From positions 62,001-126,000 of the forward strand of contig JANBPK010001043.1 of assembly GCA_027579435.1 (NCBI GenBank): a DNA stretch of 64,000 bases, in the 5' to 3' direction. Of the stretch, positions 36,737 through 49,412 are shown one piece after another. The first letter of the stretch is position 1. Each line of letters opens with the position of its first letter. A program made the translations under genes and the position numbers. The notes beneath the pieces were generated by a model. It saw nothing but the letters and a program-made list of their open reading frames with translations. It was not told the DNA's origin and did not search any database. The DNA is from Candolleomyces eurysporus (lineage: Eukaryota > Basidiomycota > Agaricomycetes > Agaricales > Psathyrellaceae).

Positions 36737-37431
36737 ATTGACCATACTGTACGATCTGCTAAAATTCGCCTTTTGTGAGAAATAAAATTGATGTCGTGCA
36801 TGCAGATGCATTGCGGCCGGGACGACGCTTGCCTTTTTCCCTTATAAAACGTCAAGGCCATAAAGACGAGGCCAAAGGGCTCGGGCTTTTTCACTTCTCA
36901 GATTCACACCCAAAATCCTCCTCCCGTCACTCGAGCAAGCCCGCTCTTGCGCAGGCAGTCCCACCAAAGAATCCACGAACTAAGCACTGGATGTGCGTTC
37001 CTGATGGTTTCCCAGACAGAACTTTACCTGGACCTCCAGCAACTAGGCGGGCCTAATCCAGGCAATGATGCATTAGGGGTGGAAGGAGGGATTGGGCAGC
37101 GGTGTCTGGTTGGAAGAACGTAGACGTCGACTGAATCAAGCTGAACCTCCCCCAGTGCTCTCATATCAGCTCGCTGAAAGGCAGGTCGGATGATGGGATC
37201 AACTTGAAGATTCTGAAGACGCCCGATTTCCGGTCGCCGACAATCAGGACGTCGTAGGACTTGAAGCTTGAAGCTTGAAGGTCATTCAAGGGAGGCGTCC
37301 CATTTCAAGACCAAGAACGAACGAACGAGCTAGTGGGAGGTCCCATAAGCTGGCTGGTGGTCGACAAAGCAGGATCGTGGGTTGGAAAGAGCTATCTGTC
37401 CTGTCGCCAAACGATTTCTCCGGTGAACGCC
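36737..37431. other. Gap after PP2C-like gene
   Basis: No recognised gene. The plus-strand frame 36775-37056 is open but motif-free. A 7-bp unit (cttgaag) is repeated three times at about 37261-37280. Confidence 0.45.
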
Positions 37432-37688
37432 CGCTTTCTCAGGACGAGCGGGAGCCCAAGCTAGCAACTCCCAGTCTGAGGGATGCCAAGTTGAGCTCAC
37501 GGGAGGACGTAGACCGATTTCCGTACTCGCTTAGGAAACAGGATCCTTGTTTTGTCTTCGATGACAGAGACCTGGGTAGCGCGTCCATCCATCTTGTGAG
37601 GAACGCGCTGCGGACGGGAGGCCGGAGTTTGAATGGGAACATGCTGATGCACATGCTGGCGGAGGGCGTGTTGGATGATTTGAGATGA
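37432..37688 (+). pseudogene. Relic of a PP2C C-terminus
   Basis: The end of the open frame 37275-37688 aligns with the end of the PP2C-like gene. FPYSLRKQDPCFVFDDRD corresponds to FPYSWRRQKTNFIFDEAD, and ASIHLVRNALRTGGRSLNG to VSAHLTRNAFNTKGRNLTS. The conserved YRDDI end is missing and the frame stops at VLDDLR. No upstream PP2C blocks were found, so this is a fragment left by tandem duplication. Confidence 0.7.
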
Positions 37689-38381
37689 ATCCTCCTTGAC
37701 AATCCTCTTCGAGTAAGCATTTGATATTTACCGTGATTTCTTCGGGGTTCTTGCACCACCTCCATGTCTTCCAGGAATGCTTGGTTATCCTTCAGATCCT
37801 TCCAATATTCTTGGTGAGGTCTCAAACTCCACAAGATGTGGCTTCTCGGCGCAACTCAGTCGTGCAGGTGTACCGAAAGTTTGGTTCGTTCGTGCATTCT
37901 CTCAATGATCACTCATCAGCATTTAATCCCCAGCCAATCGTTTTTGTCAGGTTTGAGAGGGAGGAGATATCCCGAATCAAGGATCAGTCGTTGGCATTGG
38001 CGTGCCCCATGGAACCCGCGGCAATAGTGATGCACTAAGCCTCATCCATACAGGATTCTGATGATAAGATACTCCTTGACTGAGGACGGGCGGCTCTCCT
38101 CGTCAAAGGAACATCGTCGGCTGGTCCTGACCTCGATACGGAAGTCGGGGACGAGAAATCTGCGCTACTTAGTACTTATCTTGTGCTCGCCACTCCGAGT
38201 TGGCCGCTACAATCTCACTCTACACACACACACACCCACACACCCCTTTCCAGGGAGAAGGCGCCCCTGCTGCAGTATTCTGATCGGACTTCAATGTGGG
38301 TCGTCCTATAACAGTGAGCACACACTTGATTCGCTTAAATTCGAGCTCACACTACACCAGGGTTGTAAACAGTGCTGCAAG
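37689..38381. other. Upstream region of P450-1
   Basis: No gene supported. An (AC)n microsatellite lies at about 38221-38245 (ctacacacacacacac). No TATA box like those of P450-2 and P450-3 is present. Confidence 0.5.
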
Positions 38382-40991
38382 ATGATTCTCGCCGTCATCC
38401 AGTCGGCAGTCATCTTCTTGGGAACGTGGTTTACATGGCGTTGGTTCAAACGCTTTGTTTTCGAGAGCCCTTTGGCCGTTGTCCCTGGACCTCCACCCGA
38501 GTCTTGGTTAACAGGTGCGTATTGTTCGCGAGGAACTGAACGATGCCAATGTGGTATTGAATACGGCTATCCAGGGAGTTTGATCAAGTTGTTAGGGGGA
38601 GATGCAGAAGAGTACCACGAAAAGCTCGCTCGCGAATGTTAGTTCAATGAAGGCTGGCTTCACCCGGAGTTGCATCTCTCAACACATAAAATTCCTTCAT
38701 CAGATGGCAGGGTCTTCAGGTTTACCGGCCTGTTTAAAGTGAGTGCTAAACCAAACCCCATGAAACCGGGCCCTGATCGACGACCCTTTACAGGAAAGCA
38801 TGCTCTACGTTTACGATCCCAAGGCGCTTCACCACATTGTTGTAAAGGTAGGCTCCGACCAAACCTGATCAACTGAATCTTATGCTCTTGTTCGTCGTGA
38901 AGGACTCGAATGTCTACGAAGAAACTCCCGACTTCTTCGTGTAAGCACAACTGAATCGCTTTCACTCCAGTCACTCTGACAAATGTCCAGAATCACGAAA
39001 AAGATCTTTGGAATGGGGTTGCTCAGTACGGAAGGTAATTCATTTGACCGAAACGCTCCCGACACGGCGCGCCTCACAGCTTTGCAGGGGAGCATCACCG
39101 CAAGCAAAGGAAGCTTTTGAACCCGGTCTTTTCAATCGCGCACATGAGAGGAATGGGTCCGTCGTGTTTATGTTCTATTTCCCAAACCGCCGATCTAACT
39201 TTTCATCTAGTTCCAACCTTCTATGAGGTCGCAAAGAAGGTATATACCATCATACCCTGCGTCCTGTATCTTTTTCCGTGATGCTGATAGAGGTATAGAC
39301 TCGAAAAGCCTTCTTGCTGAAGGTCAACCAGGGCGAGAAAGAGGTGAGCACTAACACTTTTTCTAAAAATTTGTATCAGGCTCCATCTAACGGTCCACTG
39401 CGATTTGCGAATCAGATCGAAGTCGCTTCATGGATGACTCGAACAGCCTTGGAGCTCATCGGACAGAGCGGCTTTGGATACTCGTTTGACACCCTTGAAG
39501 AAGGCACTAAGGAACACCCTTTCGCCGCAAGCTTAAAGGGCCTGACGTATGTCACCGTCACTTTTTTCCTCATTCAAAGCCGTTTACTAACCGGAATTCA
39601 AATATGTAATGTCCAGTGGCGCCACAAACGATGCCCCAGTTATGATTGCCCGCCTGCTAATCCTTCCTCACATCGATTTGATCTCTCCAAAGACTCAGCG
39701 GGCTATACTCGACTTCCTCCCATGGAAAGAAATGCACATTATCAGGGATATGGTGGATGTCATGACCAACACCTCATTGGAAATTTATGAAGCAACGAAG
39801 CGAGAGGTGATGGAGAATGGTGGACTGGGAAGGAAAGATATTATGAGTGTTCTTGGTCAGTTTTTCGAAGTCGACAGACTTGTTTCCTCTCGTTTCTATT
39901 GGGCTTAGGGCTGATCGCAATCGGTCTCCGGGGCTATAGTTAAGGCCAACAACGCTGCCTCCGAGGGAGACAGAATTCCAGAGAGCGAGCTCGTGGCTCA
40001 GATCTCGTACGTTCGTTCCGTTCTATACGTCGATCATGTGGCGAAGCTCATCGCATTTCTGAGCAGAACAATCATTTTTGCGGCCATGGATACGACTTCT
40101 AACGCGTTAGCACGAACCCTCCACCTTCTCAGCCAGCATCAAGATGTGCAAGAAAAACTTCGAACGGAGATACGTGACGCCTTCGAAAACCACGGTGAAT
40201 TGGACTACGATACTTTGTCATCGTTGCCGTACCTCGACGCGGTTTGCAGGGAGTCACTCAGAGTGTAAGCTTCCCCGTGCCCCTCGAAAATCTGTTCTAA
40301 CTCCCTTTGCTCAGCCACCCACCTCTTCCGTATTTAAGCAGGGTGTGAGTCGCGGCGTCGGCGCTTTGAGCGTATCTCTACTCAAGTCTTGCTAATTTTA
40401 TCTTTTTTTCTAGGGTAAACAGCGACATCACTATGCCGTTGGACAAACCCATCACCTCGACAGACGGAAAGCCACTGGACAGCATTTTCGTGCCTAAAGG
40501 TACCAGGATTCTACTGGGTCTCCTGAAATGTAACACCGATCCCGACATCTGGGGTCCCGATGCCCACGAATGGAAACCAGAGCGATGGATCTCTCCGCTT
40601 CCAGATCGAGTGCCAGAAGCCCGTGTTCCAGGGATTTACTCTCATCTGTGAGTGCCTCCAGCGCGACGTTATTTCTTTGCTGAAGACTGAGCTGTGACCG
40701 TAGGATGACCTTCTCTGGCGGAAATCGGGCTTGCATCGGTTTCAAGTTTTCTCAGCTCGAAATGAGTGCGTGTTACAATTCGGAGCTCCTATCCTCTCTG
40801 CTGAACGCAGGTACTTTGTTATTGCAGAGGTCGTCCTTTCGACTCTTATACAAACCTTCCGATTCGCCCCCAGCGATAGGAAGGTCATTTGGGAGTGGAA
40901 CGCCGTAGTTCAGCCGTCCACCGAAGACGCGGAAATTATGCCAAACGGCAACAGAAAGCTTCAGCTTCCGCTCAAAGTGAGCTTGGTATAA
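38382..40991 (+). CDS. Cytochrome P450 monooxygenase, tandem copy 1
   Basis: Microsomal class II P450 of basidiomycete type: a haem-thiolate monooxygenase using electrons from NADPH-P450 reductase. An N-terminal membrane anchor (MILAVIQSAVIFLGTWFTWR) precedes the proline-rich hinge PGPPPESW. Further blocks are GEHHRKQRKLLNPVFS, I-helix FAAMDTTSNA (about 40078-40107), ExxR ESLR (about 40252-40263), WKPERW (about 40573-40590) and haem-binding FSGGNRACIG with the cysteine ligand (about 40711-40740). The C-terminus reads LPLKVSLV. The gene has many short introns, with positions shared by copies 2 and 3. Start chosen by alignment of MILA with the other two. Substrate unknown; the cluster contains no obvious backbone biosynthetic enzyme, so a xenobiotic or secondary-metabolite role is only inference. 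No lesion seen. Confidence 0.92.
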
Positions 40992-41247
40992 TCACGATCG
41001 CGTCGTCTTAAATCTATTTCATGAGTCTTTGCTGTGATTTTCGGCTGAATGCATATGATTGGTTGGCCTTTGCTGAAGGGTCTACTCACTCTCTCGTTAC
41101 AAGTTTCGTCGACGAAGGTGCGTTATTGTGCCCCGCTACCGCACGGCCCATCATGCGAAGCGTCCCTCCAAAATTAACCTCAAACCGCACACGACTATGT
41201 CAGAGTCGCCGGAAATGAGGTTGGTGTAAAGATGTGGGTCAGATAGG

Positions 41248-41265
41248 CTATTTAAGAGAACGCGC
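41248..41265 (+). promoter_or_regulatory. Core promoter of P450-2 (TATA-like plus AAGAGAACGCGC)
   Basis: CTATTTAAGAGAACGCGC lies about 50-65 bp before the ATG at 41313. The 12-mer AAGAGAACGCGC at 41254-41265 recurs before P450-3 at 45507-45518 at a similar distance, so it was copied with the gene or is retained as a shared element. Confidence 0.6.
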
Positions 41266-41312
41266 GCCATCAGTTTCGATACTCCCCCATTCCGTATGCG
41301 CAGTGCACCGAG

Positions 41313-43950
41313 ATGATTCTTGCTGCTGTTCAATTGACCCTTCTTGTTCTCGGAGCTCGGTTCGCATGGCGCTTATTCAATTGCTTTTGGTACAAGGACC
41401 GTTGGGCGGCCATCCCGGGTCCCACTCCTGAATCATGGCTAACTGGTAAGCGCCTCCGGGATACGAATGAATGTTAAGAGAGTACTGATTGCTCGTCTGT
41501 ATCTAGGGAATATAATAAAACTCCTGGCCCAGGATGCGGCAGAGTACCACGACAGATTAGCTCGTGAATGTCAGCTCCAATGTACTGGCAGGCTGCCAAC
41601 CTGGCCTGCACAATGCAGAGCACTTCTCATCGTTGATTCCGTTTTCTCTAGATGGCGGAGTTTTCAAGTTCACGGGCCTTTTCAAAGTGAGTTATGCACT
41701 GAACCTCTCAAATCTCCAGTGATTCGTAAAGGCACTAACCAACCTCTTACAGGAAAAGATGCTCTATGTATACGATCCAAAGGCTCTGCATCAAATTTTC
41801 GTCAAGGTAGAGTATACGTTCCGCTGCCCACGAGGGCACGTACGAGAGAATGATTTACGCCTTGTATTGTATGACTAGGACATCAATATCTACGAAGAAC
41901 CGACCGATTACCTCGTGTGAGCATATTTTTTCATCCTATTCTTGCACCCCTCGGCTGAGCTACTCTGGTCTATTTATTCCCAAGCAGAATTGTGAGGAAG
42001 GTATTTGGGATGGGTTTACTCGGCACGCAAGGTAAGTCTTGACCATATTTGTCGCTCAATTCTATCGATATCCGAGTCTCTCTAGGAGAGCATCACCGCA
42101 AACAAAGGAAGCTTCTGAACCCAGTCTTTTCAATTACCCATTTGAAAGGGATAGGTACGTCTGATGCCTTTCATCTTCTCTCTTCCTGCTGAGGCGGCAG
42201 TATAAAACACACAGTCCCGACCTTATATGAAGTCGCAAACAGAGTAAGATGCCTCGCTCTGCATTCGGTCGTACTTCATTGAATACTCATCAGAAGGCGT
42301 AGATGCGGAACTCCCTGTTGCTGCAGGTCAATCACAGTGCTGGCGAAAAAGAGGTGAGGATTGATCTGTCCCGACCTGTTCGAAGCCCACGACTGAAGTT
42401 ACCTCAATACGTTTAGATTGAAGCTGCTTCATGGATGACCCGAACAGCGTTAGAATTGATTGGACAAAGTAATTTCGGATACTCGTTCGATTCTCTCAAA
42501 GAGGGCTCCGAGGAGCATCCTTTCGCCAGATGTTTGAAGGACTTGATGTATGTCGTTTCGTTCGCCTTGTCCAACTTATTGACTGAACATTTGAGATATA
42601 AATAGCGGTGCCGCAAGCGATGCCCCAGTCATGATTGCTCGGCTACTACTCCTCCCCATCATCGACTTGGTTTCACCGAAGACTCAAAGGGCTATCCTCG
42701 ACTTCCTACCATGGAAGCAGCTGCATCGGATCAGAGATTTAGTAGACCTCATGCATAACACGTCTTTGGATATCTTTGAAGCGACAAAGCGTTCGGCAAG
42801 CGAGGGCGATGGATTGGGAAGGAAGGACATCATGAGTGTTCTCCGTACGTTCTGGAACTAACTTGCTCTCCGCTGCTTGAGCCTGATCGTGACTATAGTC
42901 AATGCCAATAGTGCTGCATCAGAGGAGGACAAAATACCAGAGAGCGAGCTGGTGGCCCAGATATCGTAGGTTTTATTATTCAGCGGCTCTTCCTGCAAAC
43001 CTGGGAACTCATTGTGGCGCTGTCATTTCTCGTAGGTCCCTCACGTTTGCAGCCATGGACACGACTTCGAATGGAATGGCACGAACTCTTTCCATCCTCA
43101 GCCAGCACCCAGAGGCGCAAGNAAAAAATACGAGCTGAGCTGCGCGACGCCTTCAATGGCCAGGAAGAACTGGACTACGACACTCTATCTTCATTGCCAT
43201 ACCTGGACGCAGTTGTGAGAGAAACGCTGAGAGTGTAAGTAACGCGCACACGCTGGGCGGACGTTTTATCTGATTCTTATACTTCAGTTATCCTCCTGTT
43301 GCCTTTGTATCGAGGGAGTGAGTGAATTAACTTTGTCTGATGCTATTTAGTGACACCCTACTTTAGAGCGGCAAGCGACGCAATCCTACCATTCCAGAAA
43401 CCCATAATGTCGACAGAGGGGGAGTTGCTGGACAGCATTTTCGTTCCCAAAGGTTCGAGGATTATGTGTTCCCTCTTGAAATGCAACACCAATCCAGACA
43501 TTTGGGGTCCCGATGCGTATGAATGGAAACCTGAGCGATGGCTGGNCCCCCCTTCCGAACAGTGTATATGAAGCTCGCATCCCGGGGGTTTACTCCCATC
43601 TGTGAGTGCTTTAACCTATTCAGAGTACGCATAGCCGTCCTGAAATTACTATTCTCCCTTTTTCAATAGAATGACCTTCGCTGGCGGCAGTCGTGCTTGC
43701 ATCGGATTCAAGGTCGCTCAGCTGGAAATGAGTACGTGATATATATAAGATTGCCTGAGCTAGAGACTGATAAATTTTGAAACCAGAGGTCGTCTTATCG
43801 GTTCTTCTTCAAACCTTCAGGCTCGCCCCCGGCGATAAGAAGATCATCTGGGAGTGGAATACCGTCGCACAGCCCCCCACAGAGGATGCCAAGATCACGG
43901 CCAATGGTACGAGGGAACTTCAACTGCCGCTGAAATTCAGCCTGGTGTAG
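41313..43950 (+). CDS. Cytochrome P450 monooxygenase, tandem copy 2
   Basis: Paralogue of copy 1, 321 bp downstream on the same strand. The membrane anchor is MILAAVQLTLLVLGARFAWR and the hinge PGPTPESW. It has the same GEHHRKQRKLLNPVFS block, I-helix FAAMDTTSNG, ExxR ETLR, WKPERW and haem loop FAGGSRACIG, and ends LPLKFSLV. Two unknown bases (43122 before AAAAAA, 43546 before CCCCCC) would shift the frame if counted; dropping each gives EKIRAELRDAF and WLAPLPNSVYEAR, matching copies 1 and 3. With that reading it is intact. The closest relative in the window seems to be copy 3. Substrate unknown. Confidence 0.9.
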
Positions 43951-45503
43951 TCATGATCCCTTTGTTTCCTGAACCGAATCTCTTTGCCTCGGAAGTTACA
44001 TGTCATCCTCGTATATGAACCTCTCTTTTTGAACATGATCTATTGCCTCAGGAATAGCGCTTCGAGGCAGAAAAGAGTGCCAACCTGGGAGATTACTCCC
44101 CAAGGATTTCAGCACCGTCCCAAGAGCCCCAGAATGCGAAATCCTTCTCAAGCTAGGGGCCATCGACAATTCTAGCGGTTACTTCGTACTCTACTTCGAG
44201 GGCCAAGAAACGGCGCCCTTGGTGGGGTTTTGAGAAATTCGAGTTTGGAGGCGGAGAACGAGAGGACATGGCAATGATTATTTTTATTGATTTTAAATCA
44301 CATCAAAACTTCTCCGATTTTATTATTTCCGTCGATCTTTCTCCTTGTCCTCGACGGTGTGCTCAACGAAGACGACGGCCAGGCGAATCGTAGTGCCCAT
44401 CTCCTGTTCAAGTACTTATAGTTGCACTATCGTCCAGCACGCACACCATATGGTCTGAAAGTCCAGGAAATAATTTGCCGCCCCTCGTCGATGCGCTCAA
44501 CAACCCTCCTCTTCCGAGCCCCCAAAAAACCCTGGTTCAAATACCCGTTGCATACCTTGCCCTTTAACCGTATCTGACTAGCAACTCTAGAAAGACAAGG
44601 GAAGACTAAGACTAGGAGGTCGCGAAAATCGCGTCCGGTTAAGGAGAAGCTGGATCTCAAAATCATGGTGCTGGCAGGTTGAATGCACATTATGTGCGAG
44701 AGGCTCCTGGAACTTGCAGATGGGAGGAAAGGATTGAAAGGGGATGATGGTGTTGAGACTACCCATTTCATCCCAGTGGCCAACCTGCATCCTGGTCTTC
44801 CCGGCGCGTTCGATGATGCGCGTGGTATTGCAATTCTAAGANGGGGGGGATATCGCAAAGTGATGTGATGGTTCACCGTGTCTTGAAGGGGTGGACTGAG
44901 GCGAGCCTGACGTACTAGTTCGCAGAGTCTCAATTGAAAACGGTGAACCCATCGGCTCGTTCGAAGAAACTGCACAAGGTAGAGCCCGAGATTATGGTGG
45001 CAGCAGCGAAGGTTTTGGAAGAGGTTACCGATCAAGCCCGTGCAGGTGAGCGATTGTAAATCCTGGAGGTTTGATCTAACATTCAACTAGCATGGTATTG
45101 CAGAGGTAAGTNGGGGGATGTTCTGTGGTCAGGTACGTCCCGGTCTTTTATTGCCTTGCACAAGTCTTGACGTCCATCCTAAACCTCTAGATCTAGAGCA
45201 ACGATTATCTGTATGTTATGCGCAAATAGCAAGTTGGATCGTAAACCTTGCAGACAGAAGAAATGCGACGGTGACCCAAGATCTGAAGGAACGGTGAAGT
45301 GATTTTTGCAGCACAGTTGGAAGGAGGCAAGGAGGCAAGTCGTTCCTACAAGTGGGTCGCTGCATCAGATCGAGCCCATCATGGCGAACGTCAATTCATT
45401 TCATTTCAATCCAAACCATACTTGACTCCCTTCGACCGACCGCTATTGAATTGGCCTTTGAATTGACTGTCAGGTCGGAGGTAATGTGGAGCTCATTACA
45501 GGC
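43951..45503. other. 1.55-kb gap between P450-2 and P450-3
   Basis: Several frames (44427-45086 on -, 44683-44868 on +) are open but carry no family motif I recognise. Unknown bases at 44842 and 45112 precede G runs. The longer spacing than between copies 1 and 2 suggests an insertion or a lost gene, but nothing can be named. Confidence 0.45.
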
Positions 45504-45518
45504 TATAAGAGAACGCGC
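45504..45518 (+). promoter_or_regulatory. Core promoter of P450-3 (TATAAG plus AAGAGAACGCGC)
   Basis: TATAAGAGAACGCGC, about 55-68 bp before the ATG at 45572. It shares the 12-mer with the P450-2 promoter. Confidence 0.6.
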
Positions 45519-45571
45519 ATTGCACCTCGAAGAATCCTCATCCAGCTGGGGTTCGTATACGTGGCTGCGAG

Positions 45572-48191
45572 ATGATCCTTGCTGCCATCCAAGTGACGCT
45601 GATCTTCCTCGGATCTTGGTTTATATGGCGTTTATCCAAGCGTCTTTTGACCAAGAATCCTTGGGAGGCCGTTCGTGGGCCTGCACCCGAATCATGGCTA
45701 ACAGGTAGGTGATTCCAGATTCTAACATTGACTCTATACCGAGTGCTGACGCCTAAGTAACCAGGGAATATAATGAACCTGTTGGGCAATGACGCGGCAG
45801 AGTACCATGAGAAATTGGCTCGCGAATGTCAGTTTGATTCCAGGCCTGCATGATACTGAACCTCATTGCTCATTATGGTTCCCAGATGGAAGAGTGTTCA
45901 AGTTCACTGGCCTTTTCAAAGTGAGCGATAGATCAACGCTCTAGAGCTTGAAGGAAGGGTCCTAATTAACCTTACAGGAAAGGATGCTCTACGTTTACGA
46001 CCCGAAAGCTCTCTATTATATTTTCATCAAGGTATCCATTCATCTGTTTACAAGGGGGTCAATGACAGTGACTTACGCACTCTATGATGACCAGGATGTC
46101 AATTCTTACGACGAAACCACCGATTTCCAGATGTGAGTACATCGGCTGTTCCTCTCTTGTGCCCCTTACCGGAGGAACTCTGGCTCATTCATTTCCGGAC
46201 AGGATCGTACAGAAAGTATTTGGGATGGGCTTATTCAGCACACAAGGCAAGTCTTCACCAGAGGTGTCGCTTAATCCTACTGATGGCTTTCTAGGAGAGC
46301 ATCACCGTAAACAGAGGAAGCTTCTGAACCCAGTCTTTGCTCTTGCACATTTGAAAGGCATGGGTACGTCAGATACTCCCATCCTGCCTCAGCATGAGAA
46401 AACCTTGCTGAGATGGCAATTAAAACAGTACCAACCCTCTATGAAGTTGCAAACAAGGTAAGATGTGACCCTACTCTACGTTCAGTTTTGTTGCTGAGTC
46501 GATGCTGTAGACGCGGAGTGCCCTCTTGCTGAAGGTTAATCAAAATACTGGAGAAAAAGAGGTGAATTCGACTTGTCCTAACCTGTCCGAAGCTGACACC
46601 CGAAGTTACCTCGATGCGCTCAGGTTGAAGTTGGTTCGTGGATGACCCGAACAATTTTGGAATTCACTGGACAGAGTGGGTTTGGATACTCGTTCGATCC
46701 TCTGACAGAGGGCTGCGAGGAGCATCCTTACGCCACAAGTCTCAAGGGGTTTATGTACGTCTCCTTTGCTCTCTACAAATTCGTCGACGGTCTAAGCCGT
46801 GGAGAACAGCGGCGCTGTGAATTATCCCCCCGTAATGGCCGCCCGATTACTCCTCCTCCCTTACTCCGGCTTTTTATCGCCAAATACCCAGAGGGCTATT
46901 ATCGACTTCCTACCATGGAAACAACTGCACCGGATCAGGGATATGGTTGACATCATGCACAACACTTCCCTGGATATCTTCGAAGCGACAAAGCGGTCAG
47001 CGAATGAGGGCGATGGACGGAAAGATATCATGAGTGTCCTCTGTACGTTTCTGGCATTGACTTCCTGCTTTTCACTTAGATCTTGATGTTGATCAACCTG
47101 TTCTGGACTTTAGTCAAAGCTAATAACGCTGCGTCAGACCAAGACAGAATCCCGGAGAGCGAGCTAGTAGCCCAAGTATCGTATGTATCTTCCAATGACT
47201 CGTCTTGACTGGGTAGTTCGAACATTCATCACGACATAGGACCATCACATTTGCTGCCATGGACACGACTTCGAACGCAATGGCACGAATTCTTTTTACT
47301 CTCGGTCAGCATCCAGAGGTGCAAGAAAAACTACGGGCTGAGCTGCGTGACGCTTTCAAAGACCAGAAGGAACTGGACCACGATATTCTGTCCTCATTGC
47401 CGTTCCTGGACGCAGTTGTAAAGGAGAGTATGAGAGTGTAAGTGATCTTCGTGCACGAGTCGGTCGTCTTGTCTGATTCTCATTTGATCCAGCTATCCGC
47501 CCCTTCCCTTTATATCCAGGGAGTAAGTTAATGGATTCGAACCTCGAGTCTTTGGTTGTTAACGATTCCCTGCTTCAGGGCGACACGCGACGCAGTCCTT
47601 CCATTGCAGAAACCCGTCATTTCGAAAGAGGGTAAACCGATAGACAGCGTATTTGTCCCCAAGGGGTCGAGGCTGATAATCTCCCTCTTGAATTGCAACA
47701 CCGATCCGGAGATCTGGGGTCCCGATGCGCATGAATGGAAGCCCGAACGATGGCTGGCACCCCTTCCAAGCAGCGTACAAGAAGCTCGCGTCCCAGGGGT
47801 TTATTCTAATCTGTGAGTACTTCGACGCATCCATGTACGAATCAATATACATATTTGGGCTGATATGACCCTACCCACTTCCGTTTTTTTTCTGTAGAAT
47901 GACCTTCTCTGGTGGTGGTCGATCCTGCATCGGATTCAAGGTCTCTGAGCTGGAAATGAGTACGTCTCGGTCACATTTGACCCATAACAATCCCTGAACT
48001 ATTGGCTGACAACATATTTCAATGCAGAAGTCCTCCTGTCGGTCCTTCTTCAAACTTTCAGGTTCGCCCCCAGCGATAAGAAGATCATCTGGGAGTGGAA
48101 TAGCGTGGTTCAGCCCACCACAGAGGACGCCGAGATCACTGCCAATGCCACCAAGGTACTCCAGCTGCCACTGAAAGTGAGCCTGGCGTAG
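45572..48191 (+). CDS. Cytochrome P450 monooxygenase, tandem copy 3
   Basis: Third member of the tandem set. The anchor is MILAAIQVTLIFLGSWFIWR. The hinge reads RGPAPESW, with Arg where the others have Pro. It shares GEHHRKQRKLLNPVFA, I-helix FAAMDTTSNA (about 47256-47285), ExxR ESMR, WKPERW and the haem loop FSGGGRSCIG (about 47902-47931), and ends LPLKVSLA. Intron positions match copies 1 and 2. No frameshift or stop was found. It is expected to be ER-anchored with the catalytic domain facing the cytosol. Substrate unknown. Confidence 0.91.
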
Positions 48192-49412
48192 GGATTTACG
48201 ATCAAAATTCTTTCTTTTCGATGGGGCAGATGACATATGTATTACTAGTTATGTGATTGTGGATGATTATATATCTTACAGCAACTGCAATTCCCTCCCT
48301 CTGCTGGGTATATAGGGTCGAAGAAAAAACGTTCCTGGGGAAAACGGTGAACTTGAATCCATCTTCGGTCACGTCTTCATCGTAACCATCCCCATCAAAC
48401 TCATTCGTCACATTGAAGACAAGCAGGTGACAGAGGTTGGAAAACCTCAAGAGCATTCGCTTTCGGCCAGGGGGGATCGACCAAAATGATGCGAGCCCGA
48501 GGTTCATTCCATTGAACCCCCCGGGCGGCTGTAAGTCTTCAGGTGGTTTCCAGGCCACCAAAGACGCCCGTGCACCTCCTGTTGGCGCCACATGAAGCAA
48601 TCGTTCAAGGGAATGGAGACCTGTTTCTCTCTGAAACTCCAGGATGGCCGCTCTAGGCCGAAGAGATACCGCATCGCTTTCTCAAAGGTGCTTTGCTTTT
48701 TCGCCTCGCTACCATATGCATTTCTGCAGGTGATGGAGGCCATTCCAGGCCTTTGGGTCAACTTCATCTTCCCTGCCAGACCACCATCGCGCGCTATGAC
48801 CATCAATCGTTATCGTCGTGGATAGGGGTTTATGCTGATAACGGGGCAAATTCTGCCACCAACGGCTCATGGACCCCAGTGCAGAGATCTATCTTCGTCT
48901 TCAGATGATTTATGGCTCGCTCAATATTTGCATGGTGCATCTCCAAATGCTTCGGGGTTGTGGCGCCAAAACGAAGGAGTGCGCAGGTGTACGATGCTGG
49001 GAGTGGTTTGTGTCGATCCTTGCCATGATATAATGTAAAAGTGATACAACGATGCCAGAGTTATCTTAGAAGTGTTTATGTCAGAGAAAGAACGAGACGA
49101 TCCACTGTCTCAGTTGAAATGAATGCGCAAGTGAACGATATTCAGGGCGATCCATCCCGTAAAAGTCAGAGTTCTCTTCGAAGTCCTCAGCTGGGCTTTG
49201 ATCCGAGTGTCCAACGGATCAGGGGTATGACGACACAAACTTATACAAAGGCGAACGGGTGTATTTATTCGCTGAATTCGGTTCCTTCGCCTCCTTGACG
49301 CGACACACCCTCCTCCCAGTAAGTACCACCCACAGACACGAACTCAAATTCTAATCGCCTCGCCGTTTTCAGTTAAACCGTCCTCGCGAAACCTTACACG
49401 TGTCGAGACGCG
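48192..49412. other. Gap with coding-like minus-strand fragments
   Basis: Minus-strand frames at 48202-48600 and 48504-48806 overlap in different frames and have fairly natural composition (RYLFGLERPSWSFREKQVS; YDEDVTEDGFKFTVFPRN), suggesting a broken gene or a small intron-containing gene. I recognise no family. Nothing is seen in 48900-49412 apart from the pseudokinase 5' region. Confidence 0.35.

Noticed and set aside
38221..38245. (AC)n tract before P450-1
   Set aside because: Ordinary microsatellite; listed only in the gap description.
45215..45300. Possible Zn2Cys6 cluster (cysteines with CRQKKCDGDP)
   Set aside because: Cysteine spacing does not fit the CX2CX6C...CX2CX6-8C pattern, and no gene surrounds it.
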